Shown here in pieces: positions 1 through 9,264 of a stretch of DNA of 64,000 nt (its first letter is position 1; every line of letters begins with the position of its first letter). Made by a program: the position numbers and the translations under genes. The DNA is from Thalassotalea sp. LPB0316. Lineage in GTDB: Bacteria > Pseudomonadota > Gammaproteobacteria > Enterobacterales > Alteromonadaceae. The notes under the pieces are model-generated. The model ran no database searches. It was not told where the DNA came from and was given only the letters and a program-made list of their open reading frames with translations. Location: positions 2,542,001 through 2,606,000 of the forward strand of contig NZ_CP062946.1 in NCBI RefSeq assembly GCF_014898095.1, given 5' to 3'.

Positions 1-507
<507 letters not shown>

Positions 508-554
508 ATAGTAGGTTAGGATTTATTTAAAACCTAATAGCACATACTTTGTTT

Positions 555-588
555 AAAAAGGGATCTTAATTGACAAGATCCCTTTTTT
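555..588 (+). terminator. intrinsic terminator after purB
   Basis: The arms AAAAAGGGATCTT (555-567) and AAGATCCCTTTTT (575-587) pair perfectly around a 7-base loop, and the 3' arm runs into a T tract. This is a classic rho-independent terminator that separates purB from roxA. Confidence 0.9.
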
Positions 589-621
589 ATTGGAATTGAC
601 ATGCATCCAAAGGAACAACAA

Positions 622-1782
622 ATGAATCAGTTAGACTGGGGTGACTTAACGCCCGAGCGCTTTTTAAAAGAATACTGGCAAAAAAAACCACTATTAATCA
701 AAGGTGGCTTTAAAAACTTCATCGATCCGGTTTCGCCCGAAGAACTGGCCGGTTTTGCCATGGAAGATGAAATTGAATCGCGTATCGTAGCTAAAGGTGA
801 TGATCATATGTGGTCAGTGGAACACGGCCCATTTGAGCGTTTTGAAGATTATGGTGAAAAAGATTGGACGCTCCTAGTTCAAGCGACTAACAATTGGTCA
901 GCAGCTACACACGCACTACTCGAGCCTTTCCGCTTCATGCCTAATTGGCGATTAGACGATGTAATGGTTTCTTTTTCGACACCAAATGGTGGTGTTGGCC
1001 CTCACCTTGATCAATATGACGTTTTTATCATTCAAGGGATGGGGAAACGCCATTGGAAAGTCGGTTTACCTGATGATTCACTAGAAACATTGGTACCGCA
1101 TGAAGACTTAAAACAAGTTAGCGCATTTACACCGATTATTGACGTGATAACAGAGCCTGGTGATATTTTGTATATTCCGCCAAATCACCCACATGACGGC
1201 ATTGCCACTGAAAATGCGTTGAACTATTCAGTTGGCTTTCAAGCGCCAAGCTCACAAGAATTGATTTCAACGTTTGCTGATTTGATGATTGATCGCGAGT
1301 TAGGTACAACCCGTTTTGCAGATCCGAAGCGCAAGCCAACAAATAGCCCTGAAGAACTAAGCCACAGTGATATAGCTAGTTTGCAAAGTTTTATGGTTGA
1401 GGCAATCAAAGATAGAAAATTGTTTAACAATTTTATTGGTGGTTACTTAACGCATAACCATCATACGTTGGAAATCATTGAACCAGAGGAAGAAATTTCT
1501 CATGAAGAATTTGAAGCGTTGATTGCCAATGGCGATATTATATTAAGACCAGTGCTTGGCATCAAAGCGCTGTACAACTGTGATAATGCGAGCCTTTTTG
1601 TCAATGGTAACAAGTTTGTTTTAGGAGACGACGGCGTGCCTTTAGCAAAACTAATAGCTCGCGGTGCTCCTTTGACTACACAGGAGTTAGAAAGTTCCCT
1701 ATCATCTTTGAATAATGTTAATTTGTTAACTACGCTTATCAATATGGGTTATTGGTATATTGATCAAAGTGATGAGTTATAG
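622..1782 (+). CDS. roxA: ribosomal protein uL16 (L16) 3-hydroxylase, JmjC-type cupin
   Basis: This is a 386-residue 2-oxoglutarate/Fe(II) oxygenase of the YcfD/RoxA family, which in E. coli hydroxylates an arginine of ribosomal protein L16. The JmjC core is visible: GGVGPHLDQYDVFIIQG carries the HxD iron ligands (about H128 and D130), and YIPPNHPHDG supplies the distal histidine (about H191). The N-terminal WQKKPLLIKGGF and the C-terminal winged-helix region (GYWYIDQ end) also match the family. An in-frame ATG exists at 601, but AAGGA at 610-614 sits 7 bases before ATG 622, and MNQLDW aligns with the usual N-terminus, so 622 is preferred. The stop overlaps the next gene, suggesting translational coupling. 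Confidence 0.93.
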   Translation: MNQLDWGDLTPERFLKEYWQKKPLLIKGGFKNFIDPVSPEELAGFAMEDEIESRIVAKGDDHMWSVEHGPFERFEDYGEKDWTLLVQATNNWSAATHALLEPFRFMPNWRLDDVMVSFSTPNGGVGPHLDQYDVFIIQGMGKRHWKVGLPDDSLETLVPHEDLKQVSAFTPIIDVITEPGDILYIPPNHPHDGIATENALNYSVGFQAPSSQELISTFADLMIDRELGTTRFADPKRKPTNSPEELSHSDIASLQSFMVEAIKDRKLFNNFIGGYLTHNHHTLEIIEPEEEISHEEFEALIANGDIILRPVLGIKALYNCDNASLFVNGNKFVLGDDGVPLAKLIARGAPLTTQELESSLSSLNNVNLLTTLINMGYWYIDQSDEL

Positions 1783-2233
1783 TGTTTGTCGAGTTGATTG
1801 GCAGCAAGCAGAACCGCTATTAAAAGATGTCAGAGAAAAGGTATTCGTCTGTGAATGGCGAATACCCAAGCGCATAGAGTTTGACAGGCACGACAAAAGC
1901 TCTTATCACATCCTCGTTTGCGATGATAAATCACAAGAACCTATTGCCACAGGCAGAATTAAACCCAGTGGTGAAATCAGCCGAATCGCCGTATTAATTA
2001 ATTATCGTCACTTAGATATAGATACCGTGGTTATTCAAGGTTTACTTCAAGTCGCCCAAGAGCTAGAACTTAAAGAAATTTTTATTAATGCACCACTTCA
2101 CGATGTCACTCGGTTTCAGCAACGGTACTTTACACCGCAAGGTGGCGTATACATGGAAGCAGGGATCCCCTTTCAAAAAATGGCCTGTAAAGTCAAAAAC
2201 CTCAGTGCTAAGGCTCACTTTTTGAGCCATTAG
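1772..2233 (+). CDS. GNAT family N-acetyltransferase
   Basis: This 153-residue single-domain protein resembles the GNAT fold of the ElaA/YjdJ type: an N-terminal RVDWQQAEPLLKDVREKVF helix-strand, a central IATGRIKPSGEISRIAVL segment corresponding to the acetyl-CoA-binding strand, and a C-terminal region ending in a basic tail. The acceptor substrate cannot be told from sequence. TTG 1760 and GTG 1769 are alternative starts; ATG 1772 overlaps the last 11 bases of roxA, so the two genes are probably co-translated. No terminator is obvious in the 199 bases after it. Confidence 0.75.
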   Translation: MSYSVCRVDWQQAEPLLKDVREKVFVCEWRIPKRIEFDRHDKSSYHILVCDDKSQEPIATGRIKPSGEISRIAVLINYRHLDIDTVVIQGLLQVAQELELKEIFINAPLHDVTRFQQRYFTPQGGVYMEAGIPFQKMACKVKNLSAKAHFLSH

Positions 2234-2432
2234 CCCATTTCATCTGCATTTTTGTTAAGATGTACTTTTTACTTAACACTTTCACCAAAACTTTATCATA
2301 GCAGTTACTAGCTCCTCTCAATGTTCAGTGATATTGTGCGCAACAATTATTACACCAGCTGTTTAGCCTATAAGAAAATAGCCTCAAGGGCGTGATACAA
2401 CACTAAATGGCACAATAATCGGAGAGAATGCG

Positions 2433-3467
2433 GTGGCATTATTTGATTTAAAAGACTTTGATAACCATGAACAAGTGGTATTTTGTAGCGATGATGCATC
2501 AGGCTTAAAAGCGATCATTGCCGTTCACTCAACTAAATTAGGCCCTGCGGTTGGCGGCTGCCGCATGTGGGATTACGCCAACGATGAAGAAGCTATTACC
2601 GATGTGCTTCGCCTATCTAAAGGTATGACGTATAAAAATGCTATGGCTGGTTTAACCATGGGTGGCGGTAAGTCTGTGATCATCGGTGATGCTAAAAGTA
2701 TTAAATCTGAAGCATTATTCAAAGCATTTGGCCGCGCATTAAACGGTTTAGGTGGCCGATATGTCAGTGCTGAAGATGTAAATATCACGACTGGCGACAT
2801 TGCTATCGTTAATACTGAAACTGACTTTGTTACAGGTACTGAAGGTAAAAGTGGCAACCCTGCACCATTTACTGCATTAGGTACTTTCCTAGGTATTAAA
2901 GCCGCAGTAAAGCACAAGCTAAACACAGATGATTTAACTGGCTTACGTGTCGCTATTCAAGGTTTAGGTAGCGTTGGTTTATACCTTTGTGAGCATCTAC
3001 ACAATGCCGGTGCGAAACTTGTGGTTACCGACTTAAACCAAGAAGCACTCGATAAAGTAGCAACAAAATATGGTGCTGAAATTGTTGGATTGAACGATAT
3101 TTACGATCAAGAAGTAGATATCTACGCGCCATGTGCTTTAGGCGCAACGATTAACGACAGTACAATTGACCGCATAAAAGCTAAAATTGTTGCCGGTTGT
3201 GCCAATAACCAGTTAGCTGAACCACGTCATGACCAAGCATTAGTTGACCGTGGTATTTTATACGCACCAGACTATGTGATTAATGCTGGTGGTATTATTA
3301 ACGTATCGTTCGAAGAAGATTATTGTGTTGATAAAGCAACGCGTAAAGTGGAAGAAATTTACGATACCCTACTCGACGTTTTCCAAAAAGCGGATAGCTT
3401 AAACAAGCCAACGGGTGAAGTAGCTGACGAAATCGCTCGTCAAATTATTGCTAATGGCGGTAAATAA
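2433..3467 (+). CDS. Glu/Leu/Phe/Val dehydrogenase family protein (leucine dehydrogenase type)
   Basis: At 344 residues this has the short leucine/phenylalanine/valine dehydrogenase length rather than glutamate dehydrogenase length. The catalytic lysines of leucine dehydrogenase fall at the expected positions: K68 in TYKNA and K80 in MGGGK. The NAD-binding GLGSVG loop follows at about residue 177. The enzyme would reversibly deaminate branched-chain amino acids to 2-oxoacids with NAD in the cytoplasm. The start is GTG with GGAGAG 6 bases upstream. The gene stands alone between a gap with no clear terminator and a strong 3' terminator. The exact amino-acid preference is not readable from sequence. 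Confidence 0.88.
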   Translation: MALFDLKDFDNHEQVVFCSDDASGLKAIIAVHSTKLGPAVGGCRMWDYANDEEAITDVLRLSKGMTYKNAMAGLTMGGGKSVIIGDAKSIKSEALFKAFGRALNGLGGRYVSAEDVNITTGDIAIVNTETDFVTGTEGKSGNPAPFTALGTFLGIKAAVKHKLNTDDLTGLRVAIQGLGSVGLYLCEHLHNAGAKLVVTDLNQEALDKVATKYGAEIVGLNDIYDQEVDIYAPCALGATINDSTIDRIKAKIVAGCANNQLAEPRHDQALVDRGILYAPDYVINAGGIINVSFEEDYCVDKATRKVEEIYDTLLDVFQKADSLNKPTGEVADEIARQIIANGGK

Positions 3468-3492
3468 TACTAACAACTAACCAAGACGACAA

Positions 3493-3519
3493 AAGCCAAT
3501 ACAATGTATTGGCTTTTTT
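3493..3519 (+). terminator. intrinsic terminator after the Leu-type dehydrogenase
   Basis: The AAGCCAATAC and GTATTGGCTT arms close around a short loop and are followed by a run of T. Confidence 0.85.
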
Positions 3520-3554
3520 AATGCCTTTTAACAAAGATTTTTATAGTCATTAAT

Positions 3555-3587
3555 AAAAAAAACCAGCCAAAGTGGCTGGTTTTTTTA
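3555..3587. terminator. bidirectional terminator between the dehydrogenase and ppsA
   Basis: AAAAACCAGCCA and TGGCTGGTTTTT form a near-perfect stem with a 3-base loop, A-rich on one side and T-rich on the other. It can stop transcription from both directions and lies 14 bases after the ppsA stop. Confidence 0.85.
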
Positions 3588-3600
3588 TCGCACAAAGTAG

Positions 3601-5976
3601 TTACTTGTTGTACTGATCAGCTAAGTATAACCAGGTTGGTAATACGGTATCAGGGTTAAGTGAAACACTCTCAATGCCCTGCTCTACTAACCAATGAGCA
3701 AAATCAGGATGATCTGATGGACCTTGACCACAAATACCTACGTACTTACCGCGCTCTTTACACGCTTTAATCGCCATAGATAGTAATACTTTAATCGCAG
3801 GGTTGCGCTCATCAAATAAGTGAGCGATTAAACCTGAGTCGCGATCTAAACCTAACGTAAGCTGCGTTAGGTCATTTGAACCGATTGAGAAACCATCGAA
3901 GTGATCCAAGAATTGGTCAGCTAACAAAGCATTTGATGGTAATTCACACATCATTATAATGCGTAAGCCATTTTCACCGCGTTTTAAACCGTTTTCCGCT
4001 AAAATCTCAATCACTTGCTCAGCTTCTTCAAGTGTGCGAACAAATGGGATCATGATTTCTACGTTAGTTAGCCCCATATCATTGCGAACGCGCTTAATTG
4101 CTTCGCACTCTAGTGCAAAACACTCGCGGAAATCTTCAGAGATGTAACGCGATGCACCGCGGTAACCAATCATTGGGTTTTCTTCGTCTGGCTCATAAAC
4201 ATCACCACCAACAAGGTTAGCGTATTCATTTGATTTAAAATCAGACATACGAACAATCACTTTTTCAGGTGCATAAGCACAAGCAAGTGTCGAAATACCT
4301 TCAGTTAATTTAGCAATATAAAACTCTACAGGGCTTTCGTAACCCGCGATAATGTCGCTAATCTCGTCTTTTAAGCTATCTTCCTGCGCGTCAAAGTTAA
4401 GTAAAGCTTTTGGGTGAATGCCGATCATCTTGTTAATGATGAACTCTAAACGCGCTAAACCCACACCTGCATGAGGCAATTTAGCAAAAGCAAAGGCTCT
4501 GTCAGGGTTACCAACATTCATCATAATTTTAAGCGGTAAATCTGGCATGTGATCAACTTCAGATGTTGTCACGCTAAATTCCAACTTACCTTTGTAGATA
4601 AAGCCAGTGTCGCCTTCAGCACAAGATACGGTAACTTCGTCACCATTGGCAATTTTCGACGTTGCATCACCACAACCAACTACCGCAGGAATACCCATTT
4701 CACGCGCAATAATCGCGGCGTGACAAGTACGGCCACCACGGTTGGTAACAATTGCCGAAGCGCGCTTCATGATAGGTTCCCAATCAGGATCTGTCATATC
4801 TGTGACTAATACATCACCTGGTTGGATTTTGTCCATCTCATCTAACGACGATAAAACTTTGGCTTTACCCGCACCTATTTTGTGACCAATTGAGCGGCCT
4901 TCACAAATAACATCGGCACTACCTTGTAATTGGAATTGTTCCATTACATTGGCATTTTCACGGCTTCGAACCGTTTCAGGGCGTGCTTGAACAATATATA
5001 ACTTACCATCTAAGCCATCTTTAGCCCATTCGATATCCATTGGACGTTGGTAGTGCTTTTCAATGATGACAGCTTGTTTAGCAAGCTCCTGAACTTCAGC
5101 ATCAGTTAATGAAAACTGGTTTGATTGCGCTTCGTCAATATCAACAATTTCTACTTGCTTACCGTGCTCTTGGGTGTCAGCGTAAACCATTTTTATCGCT
5201 TTAGAGCCAAGGTTACGACGAACTACCGCTGGGTTACCATTTGCTAATGTTGGCTTGTGAACGTAAAACTCATCTGGGTTAACTGCACCTTGCACAACCA
5301 TTTCACCTAAACCATAGCTTGACGTAACGAAAACAACGTCTTCAAAGCCTGATTCAGTATCTATTGAGAACATGACACCTGATGATGCGATGTCTGAGCG
5401 AACCATACGCTGAATACCTGCCGATAACGCTACGCCGCGATGGTCGTAACCTTGGTGAACACGGTATGAAATGGCACGATCGTTAAATAATGACGCAAAT
5501 ACGTGTTTAATTGCCGTCATTACCGCATCTAAACCACGAACATTAAGGAAAGTTTCTTGTTGGCCAGCAAATGATGCGTCAGGCATATCTTCCGCAGTTG
5601 CAGAAGAACGAACAGCAAAAGAAGCGTCGTCAGAAAAATTACCGGCAAGTTTTGCGTAAGCTGCTTCAATATCAGCCTGCATTTGCGGTAGGAAAGGCGT
5701 ATCGATAATCCACTGCCGAATCGTGCTGCCGCACTGAGCAAGTGCGTTAACGTCACTTACATCCAAGGTATCGAGTAATTGATAAATTTTATCGTTTAAA
5801 CCACTTTGCTCTAAGAACTCATTAAAAGCAAAAGCCGTTGTAGCAAAGCCACCTGGTACTTGAACACCAACATTGGCAAGGTTTGAAATCATCTCACCTA
5901 ACGATGCATTCTTACCACCTACGCGGTCAACATCCTGCATCCCCAAATCTTCATACCAAAGTACGTTTTCTTGCAC
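3601..5976 (-). CDS. ppsA: phosphoenolpyruvate synthase
   Basis: This 791-residue protein matches the usual PpsA length. The N-terminal ATP-grasp part is seen in [12 protein letters not shown] and [20 protein letters not shown]. The swivelling phosphohistidine domain carries [15 protein letters not shown] with the catalytic His near residue 420, and the C-terminal PEP/pyruvate TIM barrel ends with [17 protein letters not shown] and [10 protein letters not shown]. It makes PEP from pyruvate and ATP in gluconeogenesis. The Thr two residues before the catalytic His is the site modified by PpsR, whose gene is divergent and adjacent. The start is GTG (5974-5976) with GGAGAG 6 bases before it. Two identical palindromes lie in its upstream region. 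Confidence 0.97.
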   Translation of the reverse strand: MQENVLWYEDLGMQDVDRVGGKNASLGEMISNLANVGVQVPGGFATTAFAFNEFLEQSGLNDKIYQLLDTLDVSDVNALAQCGSTIRQWIIDTPFLPQMQADIEAAYAKLAGNFSDDASFAVRSSATAEDMPDASFAGQQETFLNVRGLDAVMTAIKHVFASLFNDRAISYRVHQGYDHRGVALSAGIQRMVRSDIASSGVMFSIDTESGFEDVVFVTSSYGLGEMVVQGAVNPDEFYVHKPTLANGNPAVVRRNLGSKAIKMVYADTQEHGKQVEIVDIDEAQSNQFSLTDAEVQELAKQAVIIEKHYQRPMDIEWAKDGLDGKLYIVQARPETVRSRENANVMEQFQLQGSADVICEGRSIGHKIGAGKAKVLSSLDEMDKIQPGDVLVTDMTDPDWEPIMKRASAIVTNRGGRTCHAAIIAREMGIPAVVGCGDATSKIANGDEVTVSCAEGDTGFIYKGKLEFSVTTSEVDHMPDLPLKIMMNVGNPDRAFAFAKLPHAGVGLARLEFIINKMIGIHPKALLNFDAQEDSLKDEISDIIAGYESPVEFYIAKLTEGISTLACAYAPEKVIVRMSDFKSNEYANLVGGDVYEPDEENPMIGYRGASRYISEDFRECFALECEAIKRVRNDMGLTNVEIMIPFVRTLEEAEQVIEILAENGLKRGENGLRIIMMCELPSNALLADQFLDHFDGFSIGSNDLTQLTLGLDRDSGLIAHLFDERNPAIKVLLSMAIKACKERGKYVGICGQGPSDHPDFAHWLVEQGIESVSLNPDTVLPTWLYLADQYNK

Positions 5977-6008
5977 AGCAATCTCTCCATAAGGAATTGA
6001 ATTTAAAT

Positions 6009-6065
6009 TTATTCGAATAATTTTATAGCTGACCTATTTATGCCAGATCAAAGTTATTCGAATAA
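6009..6065. promoter_or_regulatory. two copies of the palindrome TTATTCGAATAA in the ppsA-ppsR gap
   Basis: The perfect 12-bp palindrome TTATTCGAATAA occurs at 6009-6020 and again at 6054-6065, centres 45 bp apart, 33 and 78 bases upstream of the ppsA start. Identical paired dyads in a divergent promoter region look like an operator for a dimeric regulator. The regulator is not recognised; the site does not fit a HexR box, the usual regulator of ppsA in related genera. Confidence 0.5.
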
Positions 6066-6173
6066 ATTCAAAAACTGCGCTTTATTTCAAATCGGCAACA
6101 TTCTACACTGCAAACAACACAAACTAAAAGAATATTTGTAAGTTTTCACACTAGATTACAAAAAGGAACATTA

Positions 6174-6983
6174 ATGCGTACAGCTTTCTATATTTCCGAT
6201 GGTACCGCGATCACCTCTGAAGTCTTTGGTCACGCACTGCTTTCATTATTTCCCATGGAGTTTGAACACCATACAATATCATTTATTGAAAATCTTGAAA
6301 AAGCAGAACAAGCAAAGCAAAAAATTAACAACGCATACAAAAAAACAGGTGAAAAACCACTCGTCTTTCATACCTTTGTCAATCCTGAAATTAGAGCCAT
6401 GATTGATAGTTGTGATGGGATTATCTATAACTTTTTAGAACATTTTGTAAAGCCATTAGAACAACAGTTGGGGATAGAAGCAAAACCAAAAGCCCATCGA
6501 ACACATAGCATTCATCAACACAGCTACGAACACAGGATAGACGCCGTTAACTATGCGTTGGCCAATGACGACGGCTCGAACGTTAGCAATTATGCCCATG
6601 CTGATATCATCTTAGTTGGTGTCTCTCGTTCAGGCAAAACACCAACCTCACTTTATCTTGCACTGCAATACGGAATAAAGGCAGCAAACTACCCATTTAC
6701 CGATGACGATATGGACGAGTTGCGCATTCCTGACTTTTTAAAGCCTCATAAGAAAAAGATGTTTGGGCTAACAATAGACGCAGAACGTTTAATGGATATT
6801 CGCGATAACCGTCGAGCAAATTCTAAATATGCTTCTGCGCGCCAATGTCGCATGGAACTCAGGGAAGTAGAGAAGCTCTATAAAAAGGAGAAAATTCCCT
6901 ATATTAATAGTACTAAATTTAGTGTTGAAGAAATCTCAGCAAAGATTTTGTCTATTACCGGATTACAGCGTCACAAATACTAA
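6174..6983 (+). CDS. ppsR: PEP synthase regulatory protein (bifunctional kinase/pyrophosphorylase, DUF299)
   Basis: This 269-residue protein has the hallmarks of the PSRP family: the N-terminal [15 protein letters not shown] and the P-loop-like [15 protein letters not shown] at about residues 147-161. Family members use ADP to phosphorylate, and phosphate to dephosphorylate, a threonine next to the catalytic histidine of PEP synthase, switching it off or on. The neighbouring divergent ppsA is the expected target, as in E. coli ydiA-ppsA. AAAGGAA lies just before the ATG. A hairpin terminator follows at about 7,000. Confidence 0.95.
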   Translation: MRTAFYISDGTAITSEVFGHALLSLFPMEFEHHTISFIENLEKAEQAKQKINNAYKKTGEKPLVFHTFVNPEIRAMIDSCDGIIYNFLEHFVKPLEQQLGIEAKPKAHRTHSIHQHSYEHRIDAVNYALANDDGSNVSNYAHADIILVGVSRSGKTPTSLYLALQYGIKAANYPFTDDDMDELRIPDFLKPHKKKMFGLTIDAERLMDIRDNRRANSKYASARQCRMELREVEKLYKKEKIPYINSTKFSVEEISAKILSITGLQRHKY

Positions 6984-6998
6984 AGCGAATAGCGAGCG

Positions 6999-7023
6999 AA
7001 GCAGGTTTTCTCGCCTGCTTTTA
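6999..7023 (+). terminator. intrinsic terminator after ppsR
   Basis: AAGCAGG and CCTGCTT arms around an 8-base loop are followed by TTT. Confidence 0.75.
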
Positions 7024-7133
7024 CTCAATAACCAAGCAAAGCCAGATAAATACTAGCTTTATAGCAGTAAATTCGCTATGTTATCGGCCATATTTTCTGA
7101 TAATTATTAGCCCATTATGTGGCTTTTTTCTCC

Positions 7134-8174
7134 ATGACCATCAAAACCGACGAATTAAGAACCAGTTTAATTGAAAATTTGGTTTCACCAGCACAATTAG
7201 CACAAGACATTCCACTCGATCAAACAACCGCTGACTTTATCCTCGAAAGCCGCGAAGTTGTTGAAAACATCATTACCGGCAAAGATAGTCGATTACTTGT
7301 GGTGGTTGGCCCTTGCTCTATTCATGACACAAAAGCTGCTATAGATTACGCCCACCAAATCAAAGCCTTGAGTGAAAAATATAAAGATCACTTGTACATT
7401 GTGATGCGAGTTTATTTTGAAAAACCTCGTACAACCGTTGGCTGGAAAGGTTTAATTAGCGATCCAGACCTTGATAAATCCTTCAATGTTGCCAAAGGCT
7501 TGCGCTTAGCACGTAACTTACTCATGGATATTAATAAGATGGGTTTACCTGCAGGCACTGAATTTTTAGATATGGTCACTGGTCAGTATATTTCTGACTT
7601 GATCAGTTGGGGAGCGATTGGCGCAAGAACAACGGAAAGCCAAGTTCACAGAGAGCTAGCATCAGCATTGAGTTGCCCTGTTGGGTTTAAAAATGGCACC
7701 GACGGCAATGTTAAAATTGCAATGGATGCAATCAAAGCATCTAGTGTACCTCACGTTTTATACTCGCCTAACAAAACTGGCCAAATGTGTATTTACCGCA
7801 CTCATGGTAACCCTTACGCGCATATTATTTTACGCGGTGGTAAATCACCAAACTATCACCAACACGACATTGATGATGCCCACAAAAAGCTTAAAGAAGC
7901 TAAATTAAATCATAAGCTTATGGTTGACTGCAGCCATGGCAATAGCAACAAAGATCACACGCAACAGATAGTGGTTGCAAAAGATCTAGCTACGCAGCTA
8001 TCGCAAGGGGCTGATAATATTTTTGGGGTGATGATCGAGAGCTTTATCGAAGCAGGCAATCAAGCGGTGGTTCCTGGCAAGCCGCTAACATACGGGCAAA
8101 GTATTACTGATGCTTGTGTCGATTTAGCGCAAACGGATGAAATATTATCAATTCTGGCAAACGCCAAAAAGTAG
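7134..8174 (+). CDS. aroH: class I DAHP synthase, Trp-sensitive type
   Basis: This 346-residue 3-deoxy-7-phosphoheptulonate synthase carries out the first shikimate-pathway step (PEP + erythrose-4-phosphate). The motifs VVGPCSIHD, RVYFEKPRTTVGWKGLI, GARTTESQVHRELAS and PVGFKNGTDGN are all present. The N-terminus TDELRTSLIENLVSPAQLA closely follows E. coli AroH, and GQMCIYRTHGNPYAH matches the AroH version of that region, so the Trp-regulated isoform is inferred; feedback was not shown. A GTG at 7119 would add five residues; ATG 7134 fits AroH better, though no clear ribosome site precedes either. A second, AroG-like paralogue lies at 14,077. Confidence 0.88.
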   Translation: MTIKTDELRTSLIENLVSPAQLAQDIPLDQTTADFILESREVVENIITGKDSRLLVVVGPCSIHDTKAAIDYAHQIKALSEKYKDHLYIVMRVYFEKPRTTVGWKGLISDPDLDKSFNVAKGLRLARNLLMDINKMGLPAGTEFLDMVTGQYISDLISWGAIGARTTESQVHRELASALSCPVGFKNGTDGNVKIAMDAIKASSVPHVLYSPNKTGQMCIYRTHGNPYAHIILRGGKSPNYHQHDIDDAHKKLKEAKLNHKLMVDCSHGNSNKDHTQQIVVAKDLATQLSQGADNIFGVMIESFIEAGNQAVVPGKPLTYGQSITDACVDLAQTDEILSILANAKK

Positions 8175-8191
8175 ATGTTTCAATGATAAAA

Positions 8192-8226
8192 TGGCGAGTT
8201 CGCAAGATAGACTCGCCACTTTTAAA
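8192..8226 (+). terminator. intrinsic terminator after aroH
   Basis: TGGCGAGT (8192-8199) and ACTCGCCA (8211-8218) pair, followed by CTTTTAAAATTTTTT. It lies between two convergent transcription units. Confidence 0.8.
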
Positions 8227-8238
8227 ATTTTTTGTCAG

Positions 8239-8685
8239 TTATTGAACTTCGCATACTTCGTAAGCGGGTGATTTTGATTCTAGTAAAGAAACTAGACTAA
8301 ATCCGATGATCATTGCGAAGATAAACCAGAATACATCGCTATTACCTAAAAACATTGACGAAAACACAGGTCCAGGACAGACACCGAGGATTCCCCAACC
8401 AATACCAAAGATAATTGAGCCAAAAATCAGTTTTTCATCGACTTGGGTTTTAGAAGTGACGCAAAACGATTCAGCTAAAATCGGACGCTCTAGCGACTTA
8501 ATACCCAAATTGTAAATTGGTAAAAAGACTAATAATGCGCCGCCAATAACGAACATCAGACTTGGGTTCCAGTCGTTAAAAATACTCAGAAAACCATGGA
8601 CATTGCTCGGCACTGTCATGCCCGACACCATCATACCAACACCAAACTGAATACCAGCTATTAAAATTAACAAGTAATACACCAC
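8239..8685 (-). CDS. YeeE/YedE-type half-size sulfur transporter (DUF6691)
   Basis: This 148-residue, very hydrophobic protein has about four membrane segments. The signature GIGWGILGVCPGP near residues 94-106 is the conserved cysteine motif of the second half of YeeE/YedE transporters. Such half-size pairs (PmpA/PmpB type) are tied to uptake of thiosulfate or sulfane sulfur. The partner half lies immediately upstream (7 bases between the genes), and a persulfide-handling CoA-disulfide reductase-rhodanese is divergent. A role in inner-membrane sulfur import is inferred from family and context; the transported species is unknown. Confidence 0.85.
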   Translation of the reverse strand: MVYYLLILIAGIQFGVGMMVSGMTVPSNVHGFLSIFNDWNPSLMFVIGGALLVFLPIYNLGIKSLERPILAESFCVTSKTQVDEKLIFGSIIFGIGWGILGVCPGPVFSSMFLGNSDVFWFIFAMIIGFSLVSLLESKSPAYEVCEVQ

Positions 8686-8692
8686 AGCTCTC

Positions 8693-9106
8693 CTAGATTA
8701 CATAAAGTAAGTTGTAAGTAATGATCGCACTGAGCATAAATATCCCAGTAGCAACCATTGAACGCTTAGACAGTCGCCCAATACCAACAATGCCGTGGCC
8801 ACTGGTACAGCCATTTGCCAACTTAGTACCTATACCTACGAGTAATCCAGCTAAAAGTACAACGTAGGTATTCTCACTGTACATTTCAGGGGTATCGATA
8901 TGGTGGAATGTAGCGCCAATAACACCACCAATTGCCATACCTAGCACGAATAACACACGCCAAAGAATATCGCCTACTCTTGGTGGTATAAGTCCTGAAA
9001 CAATACCACTGATACCTGCCGTCTTCCCGTTGAACAACATCAATACCGTCGCAGATATTCCCAACATAATTCCACCGACAAGCGCATCAACAAAGTCAAA
9101 TGCCAT
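8693..9106 (-). CDS. YeeE/YedE-type half-size sulfur transporter, first subunit
   Basis: This 137-residue membrane protein has about four segments and the YeeE signature NGCTSGHGIVGIGRLSKRS, whose cysteine relays sulfur in characterised homologues. An upstream in-frame ATG would start it at 9136, but AGGAGA sits just before ATG 9104-9106 and MAFDFVDALVGG is the usual family start, so the shorter form is chosen. It is followed after 7 bases by its partner subunit, making a two-gene operon. The promoter must lie in the 158-base gap shared with the divergent CoA-disulfide reductase gene. Confidence 0.85.
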   Translation of the reverse strand: MAFDFVDALVGGIMLGISATVLMLFNGKTAGISGIVSGLIPPRVGDILWRVLFVLGMAIGGVIGATFHHIDTPEMYSENTYVVLLAGLLVGIGTKLANGCTSGHGIVGIGRLSKRSMVATGIFMLSAIITYNLLYVI

Positions 9107-9264
9107 TGTTTTTCTCCTAAATTTATATGCTGACATTGTTAATCATCTAATCCGAATATTCTGTAAAGCAATTGTAAAAACCCCGATTAAAATGTAGCTA
9201 GCTATTTAATGAGAAAACATCAAGCGCTAGACTTAGCACTATCTAATAACGATTGGAGTTTACA

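Noticed and set aside
6145..6165. Possible HexR box before ppsR (ends ATTACA)
   Set aside because: Only one half resembles the consensus TGTAATTAAATTACA; about 10 of 15 positions match, which is not convincing.
7040..7075. TrpR-like operator upstream of the aroH-like gene (TACTAGCTTTATAGCA)
   Set aside because: The dyad is poor on the right side and differs from the ACTAGTTAACTAGT core at several key bases.
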